Assembly (NCBI GenBank): GCA_012516115.1
Contig: JAAYXC010000123.1
Location: 1 to 11,648, forward strand
Direction of reading: 5' to 3'
DNA length: 11,648 nt
Source: Bacillota bacterium
GTDB lineage: Bacteria; Bacillota; UBA4882; JAAYXC01
Numbering within the stretch: position 1 is the stretch's first letter; every line of letters begins with the position of its first letter. This document shows positions 6,498-11,648 of the stretch, in pieces. The position numbers were made by a program, and so were the translations under genes. Below the pieces are notes generated by a model. The model worked only from the letters and a program-made list of their open reading frames with translations, was not told where the DNA came from and made no database searches.

Positions 6498-8069
6498 ATG
6501 CGCAAAGAAGAGTACGCACGGGATTTTCTCGTCATCGGCAGCGGCCTGGCCGGGCTTTACACGGCCTTAAAACTCTCGGCCATCGGCGAGGTCATCCTCC
6601 TCACCAAAGCGGGGCTGGAGGAGAGCAACACTTTCTTCGCCCAAGGCGGCATCGCCGCGGCCATCGACCCGGCCGATTCTCCCACCCTTCACCTGCGGGA
6701 TACCATCGTTGCCGGCGCCGGGCTCTGTCGGATCGAAGCGGTGGAAGTCCTGGTCAACGAAGGGCCGGCGCGGGTACGGGAATTGATCGAACTCGGCGTG
6801 CCCTTCGACCGTAGCGGTCATGAGGTGGCCCTGACGCGTGAGGCCGCCCATAGCCGGCGGCGGATCCTCCACGCCCTGGGGGATGCCACCGGCCGGGCCA
6901 TCAGCCAGGTCCTGGCGGCCAGGGTAAGGGAGAATCCGCGCGTTGAGATCCGCGAATACACCATGGTCACGCGACTTTTATTGACCCGGGGCCGCTGCGT
7001 CGGGGCACGGACGGTAAACGGCGCCGGCGAGGTCCGGGATTTTTTGGCCCGGGCGGTGGTCCTGTGCACCGGCGGATGCGGCCAGCTTTACGAGGTGACC
7101 ACCAACCCCGGGGTGGCTACCGGTGACGGCATCGTCCTGGCCTACCAGGCCGGGGCGCAGGTGGCGGACATGGAGTTCATGCAGTTCCATCCCACCGCCC
7201 TCTGGCTCGCCGGGGCCCCCCATTTCCTTATCTCCGAAACGGTCCGTGGAGAAGGGGGAGTCCTCCGTAACGTCCACGGCGAAAGGTTTATGCCGGCCTA
7301 CCACGAGCTGGCGGACCTCGCGCCCCGCGACGTGGTGGCCCGGGCCATCGCCGATCAGCTGGCCAAGACCGGCGCCGGCCACGTCTGGCTCGACCTGGCC
7401 GCCATCCCGCCGGAGGTCATCAAAGCACGTTTCCCCAATATCTACGAAACCTGTCTCCCCTACGGGCTCGATATCACCCGGGAACCCATCCCGGTGGCCC
7501 CGGCCGCCCATTATATGATGGGTGGGGTGGTCACCGATCTCTGGGGACGTTCTTCCCTCCCCGGCCTTTTCGCCTGCGGGGAAGTGGCCTGCACCGGAGT
7601 GCACGGCGCCAATCGTCTGGCCAGCAACTCCCTTCTCGAAGATCTGGTCTTCGCCCACCGCATCGCCCGCCACTTGGCCGAAGAGGCGCCTCTCCCCCCG
7701 CCGGACTTCTCCACGCCCGCCCCGCTTCCGGGGGTACCGGCGGAGCTGAAGACAGAAGAGGCCATCGCGTTCCTCCGTCGCACGCTCTCCGAGGCCGCCG
7801 GGATCACCAGGAACGGGCCGACGCTGGCCCGGGCCCTTACGCACCTGCGGGCCCTGCCCCTGGTGGAGCTTGAGGACGGCGAACCGCCGCGCCGATATGA
7901 ACTGGCCAACATGCTGGTTTTGGCCCGCCTGATCGTGGAAGCGGCTTATTTACGTACCGAAAGCCGGGGCTGTCATTTTCGCGCCGATTTCCCGCAGACC
8001 GATCCGGCCTGGGCGAGGCGGATCTATTTCAGTCGGGAGGAGACGGGTAAAGGGGGGGCGGTCGATTGA
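6498..8069 (+). CDS. nadB: L-aspartate oxidase (NadB)
   Basis: FAD enzyme that oxidises L-aspartate to iminoaspartate for NadA, the first step of NAD synthesis; under anaerobic conditions fumarate can serve as acceptor in this family. The start is ATG 6498 (AAGGTGG upstream), giving 523 residues; the frame is open back to 6423 but those 25 codons have no family likeness. Visible: FAD loop GSGLAG at 14-19, SNTFFAQGGIAA near 43-54, Glu115 before HSRRR, HPTALW (His231), APRDVVAR (Arg277), AAHYMMGG (His338), and CTGVHGANRLASNSLLEDL with Arg373, together matching the substrate-binding residues of the E. coli enzyme. The C-terminal helical domain ends with ESRGCHFRADFP. Its TGA overlaps the TTG start of nadC. 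Confidence 0.96.
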   Translation: MRKEEYARDFLVIGSGLAGLYTALKLSAIGEVILLTKAGLEESNTFFAQGGIAAAIDPADSPTLHLRDTIVAGAGLCRIEAVEVLVNEGPARVRELIELGVPFDRSGHEVALTREAAHSRRRILHALGDATGRAISQVLAARVRENPRVEIREYTMVTRLLLTRGRCVGARTVNGAGEVRDFLARAVVLCTGGCGQLYEVTTNPGVATGDGIVLAYQAGAQVADMEFMQFHPTALWLAGAPHFLISETVRGEGGVLRNVHGERFMPAYHELADLAPRDVVARAIADQLAKTGAGHVWLDLAAIPPEVIKARFPNIYETCLPYGLDITREPIPVAPAAHYMMGGVVTDLWGRSSLPGLFACGEVACTGVHGANRLASNSLLEDLVFAHRIARHLAEEAPLPPPDFSTPAPLPGVPAELKTEEAIAFLRRTLSEAAGITRNGPTLARALTHLRALPLVELEDGEPPRRYELANMLVLARLIVEAAYLRTESRGCHFRADFPQTDPAWARRIYFSREETGKGGAVD

Positions 8070-8902
8070 ACGAACTGAGTTACCGCGAGCTCATCACGGT
8101 GGCTCTGCGGGAGGACCAGGCCGATTTCGACGTCACCAGCCTGGCCGTGGTCCCCGCGGAGGCGAAGGGGCAGGCCCAGATCGTGGCCAAACGAGAAGGG
8201 GTTCTGGCCGGCCTCCCGGTGGCGGCCGCGGTCTTCGCCGCCGTCGACCCGGGAGTGGAATGGGAAAGCGGACTGACCGACGGGGCGCGCCTGCGACCGG
8301 GCCTGGTTGTCGCCACCATCCGGGGCCGACTGCGCGCCATCCTCGCCGCGGAAAGGGTGGCCTTGAATTTCCTCCAGCACCTCTCGGGGATCGCCACGGC
8401 CACCGCCGCCTTGGTGGAACGGGTCAAGGATTATCCGGTGAAGATCCTCGATACGCGCAAGCCCACCCCGGGCTTGCGCGCCCTGGAAAAATACGCGGTC
8501 AGGGTCGGCGGAGGCGCCAATCATCGCCTCTCCCTGGCCGACATGATCCTCATCAAAGACAACCACATCGCGGTGGCCGGAGGCGTGACCGCGGCCGTCC
8601 GGCGGGCGCGCGCGGCGGCCCCGCCCTTTCTCCTCGTGGAGGTGGAAGCGGAGAACGAGGACCAGGTCCGGGAAGCCCTGGCCGCCGGAGCCGATGTCAT
8701 CATGCTCGATAACATGTCGCCGGCCGAGATGCGCCGGATGGTAGGACTCGTGGCCGGCCGGGCCAAACTGGAGGCCTCGGGCAACATCACCCCCGAGAAC
8801 GTGACGGAGGTCGCCGCCACCGGGGTCGATTATATCTCCGTCGGTTACATCACCCATTCGGCCCCGGCCGTGGACCTGAGCCTGGAGGTTTCACCCCTCT
8901 AA
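8066..8902 (+). CDS. nadC: Nicotinate-nucleotide pyrophosphorylase, carboxylating (NadC)
   Basis: Converts quinolinate and PRPP to nicotinate mononucleotide with release of CO2, the third step after NadA and NadB. 278 residues, normal length. Motifs: RVALNFLQHLSGIAT (97-111), ILDTRKPTPGLR (127-138; the more usual form is TRKTTPGLR), EKYAVRVGGGANHR (141-154), IKDNHI (163-168), EVEAENEDQ (192-200), VIMLDNMSP (211-219), LEASGNI and DYISVGYITHSAPAVD near the end. The start is TTG at 8066, sharing TTGA with the nadB stop, with a GGGGGGG site upstream; translational coupling to nadB is likely. Its TAA stop lies in a 10-bp palindrome with the stop of the opposing hydrolase gene, four bases away. Confidence 0.96.
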   Translation: MNELSYRELITVALREDQADFDVTSLAVVPAEAKGQAQIVAKREGVLAGLPVAAAVFAAVDPGVEWESGLTDGARLRPGLVVATIRGRLRAILAAERVALNFLQHLSGIATATAALVERVKDYPVKILDTRKPTPGLRALEKYAVRVGGGANHRLSLADMILIKDNHIAVAGGVTAAVRRARAAAPPFLLVEVEAENEDQVREALAAGADVIMLDNMSPAEMRRMVGLVAGRAKLEASGNITPENVTEVAATGVDYISVGYITHSAPAVDLSLEVSPL

Positions 8903-8909
8903 CCGGTTA
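8900..8909. other. Palindrome TAACCGGTTA containing both convergent stop codons
   Basis: The perfect 10-bp palindrome holds the TAA of nadC (8900-8902) and, on the other strand, the TAA of the hydrolase pseudogene (8909-8907). The two genes are separated by only four bases and no T-tract terminator is seen on either strand. Confidence 0.6.
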
Positions 8910-9939
8910 TGGAACAACTTCGCCGTGCTCGTACGCGGCGAAAAGTTCCCCGGCGAGCCATAAAAGCGGGGCCTGGCCGTGGAGATCGCCTTTTATCCGC
9001 GGCCGGGCAAGATAGTAAGCCTTATCGTTCCCCTGTCCGGTGCCGGCGCAGACATCATCCAGATTCCCCTCCGGGTCGAGATGGGCAAGAAGGGCCTCCC
9101 TGCCTTCTCCACGGCAGGCCGGTAGATCCGGCCGTCGAGCCATCCCCGGCGGCACCCCACGGCCATGGCGTAGGCGAACATGGACGTGGCGGAACTCTCC
9201 GGCCATGCCATCTCTTCGTCCACGAGCTGCCGCCACATGCCCCCGATCCTGGAGACGAGGAGCGCCCCCATCATCGCCAGGTAACGGCCTGAGATCTCGC
9301 CGCCAAGGGGATGGTCTTCGGGAAGGCCCGCGAGCACCTCTGCCAGCGCGGAGGCGATCCACCCGTTCCCCCTTCCCCAGAAGAAACGGGCCTTGGGGCC
9401 GTGATAGCCGATAAAAGAGACCGTTTTCCCTGCAGGACGGCGAGATAGGCGGCCACCTGGCGGGCGGCCCGATCGGCGTACTTTCGCTCTCCGGTGGCGC
9501 GATAGACCTCCATCTGGAGCGCTCCGACCATGTAGACGTCATCGATCCACCATCGCGTTTCCCGGGTAAGTCCGTCGGGCCGCGGTTCCTCCCACTGGGC
9601 GTCGGCGAGGGAGAGACCCAGGGCAAGGTGGCGCCGGTCGCCCGTCAGCCGGAAGATGGTAAGGGGGACGATCCCCACCACCCGGAGATCCATATGGGCC
9701 CGCCGGCTCACCAGTCCGCTCCCCTCCTGGCGGAGCGGCTCGTAACGGGCCAGAAGACGCGCCAGAAGTTCCCCATCTCCCGCCAGGGAGGCGAAGCGGA
9801 GGGCGCCCATGGCGGCACAGGCCTGGGCGTAGTGAAGGCCCTCTTCGCCGTACCGCATATAGGGCCGGCGAAGGAGATTGAGGCAGAGGAGCCTTCCGAA
9901 CTCCATGGGGCGGAGCCCATCCCGGACCACCAAGCCCAT
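8907..9939 (-). pseudogene. GH105/GH88-type unsaturated glycuronyl hydrolase, three frameshifts
   Basis: The family removes 4,5-unsaturated uronic acid from the ends of oligosaccharides made by polysaccharide lyases. Translation starts at ATG 9939 (AGGAGG nine bases upstream) and reads well through WWIDDVYMVGALQMEVYRATGERKYADRAARQVAAYLAVLQ, which includes the DD pair matching the catalytic Asp of YteR-like enzymes. Near 9429 the frame shifts to ENGLFY. Near 9410 it shifts again (TATCGGCTATCACGG looks like two lost bases) to YHGPKARFFWGRGNGWIASALAEVL...WPESSATSMFAYAMAVGCRRGWLD. Near 9102 one base is lost and the frame becomes EALLAHLDPEGN...GTGQGNDKAYYLARPRIKGDLHGQAPLLW up to TAA at 8909-8907. 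Repaired length would be about 345 residues, slightly short for the family. It begins 26 bp after the beta-glucuronidase stop, so it is one unit. As it stands it cannot make a full protein. Confidence 0.85.
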
Positions 9940-9965
9940 CGCCCCTTACCTCCTCTCCATATGGT

Positions 9966-11648
9966 CTATTTTCGCCTCGTCCACCGTTCCCGTAGGTAAT
10001 GGGCGGCCATCTTGGGTTGGCGCTCGCGGGTGAAGACACCTTTGCGGTTCCCCACCACCCGCCTTATGCCCTGGTTCGTCATGAAGTCGGCCAGGTTCCA
10101 GACGTGCTCGCCGATGATGAAATCGAGCTCGTCTAAGACGCGGGCGTAAGTCCGCAGGAACTCCACCTGGTACTCCTCGGAGAACATCTGGGGCGGAAGG
10201 GTGTGGAGCCCGGCCACGGTATCCGCCCCGAACTCGGTCAGCATCACCGGTTTCCCGTAGCGCCGGTGCCAGCACCGGAGATCGTCCCGCAGGCGTTCGG
10301 CGGCCAGATCGAGGCGCCCCTCCTCCGTGTACCAGCCGAAATACCGGTTTACCGCGATGAAGTCCACCAGATGGCCGCATCGATCCCGGTCCGCCGGGGC
10401 CGAGGCGACGAAGGTCACCGGTCTGGTGGGATCCAGAGCCCGCATGGCGGCCACCACTCTGGCGAAGTATTCCACCGCCCCCTCTTCCTCGCTGGCCGGT
10501 TCGTTGGCCACGCTCCAGGCGATGACCGAGGGGTGGTTCTTGTCGCGGCGGTAAAGGGCCTCCATGAGCCGTAAGTGAGTGGCCAGGGTCTTTTCGTCCA
10601 CCCGGTCCGGAACGAAGACCGGGAAGGCCCCCCAGGCGTTGAGGCCCACCGCCGGGCATTCGTCGATGACGAGAAGGCCCAACCGATCCGCCAGCATCAT
10701 CGTCTCTTCGGCGTAGGGGTAGTGGGAGGTCCGGAAGGAATTGGCCCCCAGCCATCGCAGGAGGTTCAGATCCTTCTGGATGAGCGGCAGGAGGAGGCCC
10801 CGGCCGACGAGGTGAAAATCCTCGTGCCGGCAGCAACCCTTGAGATAGACCGGCTCACCGTTCAAAAGCAGCCGGTCGCCCTCCACCGCCACCGTGCGGA
10901 TGCCGAAATCCTCGGTGTAGGAGTCGAGCATCCGGCCCTCCCCGTCGAGGAGATCCACCCGGAAGCGGTAGAGATGAGGATGGCCGGGAGCCCAGAGGCG
11001 GTAAGGCCCGAAGGCCAACTCCCCCCGGTCCTCCGCCGTCTCCGCTTCGGCCACCACCTTCTCATGGTCGAGGATCCGGATCCGCCGGCGGTGGGGTTCT
11101 TCCCCGTCACGCTCCAGCGACCAGGAGACCAGCACTTTCCCGGCCGCGGGGCGGGTGCGGATGGTGAGGTCGCGAAGCGTCGCGGGGCCGGTGGCGTAGA
11201 GGTGGACCGAACGATGGATCCCCGCGTAATGGAAGAAATCGAAATACTGCTCCAGCAGGGGCCCGACGTCTCCCGGCGGTCTTATCACCCGGCCCGGCGG
11301 AATGGTGGCCCAGTCCAGGAGATTGTTCACCTTGACCGCCAGGGTATTCTCTTCTCCTACCCGGAGGAAGGAAGTCGCCTCGGCGGCGAAGGGTAGGTGG
11401 CCTCCTTCCCATTCCGTGAGTTTCCGGCCGTTCACCCAGACCGTGGCCCGGTAATTGACCGCACCGAAACGCAACCAGATCCGCTTCCCGGCCCAGGAGG
11501 CGGGGACGAAGAAGCGGCGGAAATACCAGACGCTGCCGAGGAAATCCCGGAGCTCCGGCCGGGCCACAAGCTCGTTGAAGCTGGCCGGAACGGCCATGGG
11601 TTCCGGATCCGGGAGCCCGCGAAACCACCCGCGTTCCTCCCCCCCCTC
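9966..11648 (-). CDS. uidA: Beta-glucuronidase, GH2 (5' end outside window)
   Basis: Hydrolyses beta-D-glucuronides. The frame is open to the right edge: 17 codons upstream of the first in-window ATG (11597) read EERGWFRGLPDPEP, which fits this family just before VPASFNE, so ATG 11597 is internal and about 30 N-terminal residues are missing. Numbering from that ATG: jelly-roll domain with NVWYFRR-like WYFRRFFVP (24-32), VWVNG (53-57) and DFFHYAGIHRSV (120-131). The immunoglobulin-like domain ends near 235. The TIM barrel has HEDF (258-261), acid/base Glu366 in ANEP, nucleophile Glu455 in TEFGADT and GEHVWNLADF (496-505). The GNRKG motif (516-520) keeps the Asn517/Lys519 pair that binds the glucuronate carboxylate and separates this family from beta-galactosidases. 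The segment after AVGLN is shorter than in E. coli, so the active-site loop is absent. No signal peptide can be judged. Confidence 0.95.
   Translation of the reverse strand, partial: EGGEERGWFRGLPDPEPMAVPASFNELVARPELRDFLGSVWYFRRFFVPASWAGKRIWLRFGAVNYRATVWVNGRKLTEWEGGHLPFAAEATSFLRVGEENTLAVKVNNLLDWATIPPGRVIRPPGDVGPLLEQYFDFFHYAGIHRSVHLYATGPATLRDLTIRTRPAAGKVLVSWSLERDGEEPHRRRIRILDHEKVVAEAETAEDRGELAFGPYRLWAPGHPHLYRFRVDLLDGEGRMLDSYTEDFGIRTVAVEGDRLLLNGEPVYLKGCCRHEDFHLVGRGLLLPLIQKDLNLLRWLGANSFRTSHYPYAEETMMLADRLGLLVIDECPAVGLNAWGAFPVFVPDRVDEKTLATHLRLMEALYRRDKNHPSVIAWSVANEPASEEEGAVEYFARVVAAMRALDPTRPVTFVASAPADRDRCGHLVDFIAVNRYFGWYTEEGRLDLAAERLRDDLRCWHRRYGKPVMLTEFGADTVAGLHTLPPQMFSEEYQVEFLRTYARVLDELDFIIGEHVWNLADFMTNQGIRRVVGNRKGVFTRERQPKMAAHYLRERWTRRK

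Noticed and set aside
6978..7844. 288-codon minus-strand frame inside nadB
   Set aside because: Antisense shadow of nadB, rich in Gly, Asp, His and Pro, without motifs or a ribosome site.
8024..8857. 277-codon minus-strand frame opposite nadC
   Set aside because: Complete overlap with nadC, which has full family motifs; composition is typical of an antisense frame.
10575..11396. 273-codon plus-strand frame opposite the beta-glucuronidase
   Set aside because: Antisense to a gene with all catalytic residues; no ribosome site or domain.

Overview
The window is GC-rich bacterial DNA, densely coded, with strong Shine-Dalgarno sites. A T-box leader, a perfect consensus -35/-10 promoter and a nadA-nadB-nadC order together point to a GC-rich member of the Bacillota (Firmicutes). 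A convincing CMP-Kdo synthetase gene (kdsB) suggests an organism with an outer membrane or another Kdo polymer. A diderm clostridia-like lineage (Limnochordia-like, Negativicutes-like or similar) would fit; this is inference and no species is claimed.

Layout, left to right. (1) Bases 1-97, minus strand: the first 32 codons of a secreted protein. (2) Bases 206-3403, minus strand: a transcription unit with a consensus promoter, a roughly 300-nt T-box leader, ilvC (ketol-acid reductoisomerase), serA (phosphoglycerate dehydrogenase) and an intrinsic terminator. The T-box bulge reads UGGC, which predicts a tRNA with discriminator G73. That is not what Ile, Val or Leu control would use; it is compatible with serine, but the specifier codon could not be read with certainty. 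(3) Bases 3476-3774: a possible decayed gene remnant, then kdsB on the plus strand. (4) Bases 4541-5312, minus strand: a PspC-domain envelope-stress protein followed by a LiaF-like gene broken by two frameshifts. (5) Bases 5374-8902, plus strand: nadA-nadB-nadC, the de novo route from aspartate to nicotinate mononucleotide, behind a good promoter overlapped by repeated GCCGGRAG half-sites that may be an operator. (6) Bases 8907-11648, minus strand: a uronide-degradation pair, an intact beta-glucuronidase (GH2, 5' end off the window) and a downstream GH105/GH88-type unsaturated glycuronyl hydrolase carrying three frameshifts.

Most of the window is ordinary amino-acid and NAD biosynthesis with intact reading frames. 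What deserves a second look is regulatory or degenerative: the UGGC T-box on ilvC-serA, the cofactor-binding loop of IlvC that lacks the usual NADPH-phosphate arginine, the half-site array before nadA, and frameshifts confined to non-core genes (lesions or sequencing errors). I see no mobile element, CRISPR array, tRNA or rRNA gene, and no clear new multi-gene system.
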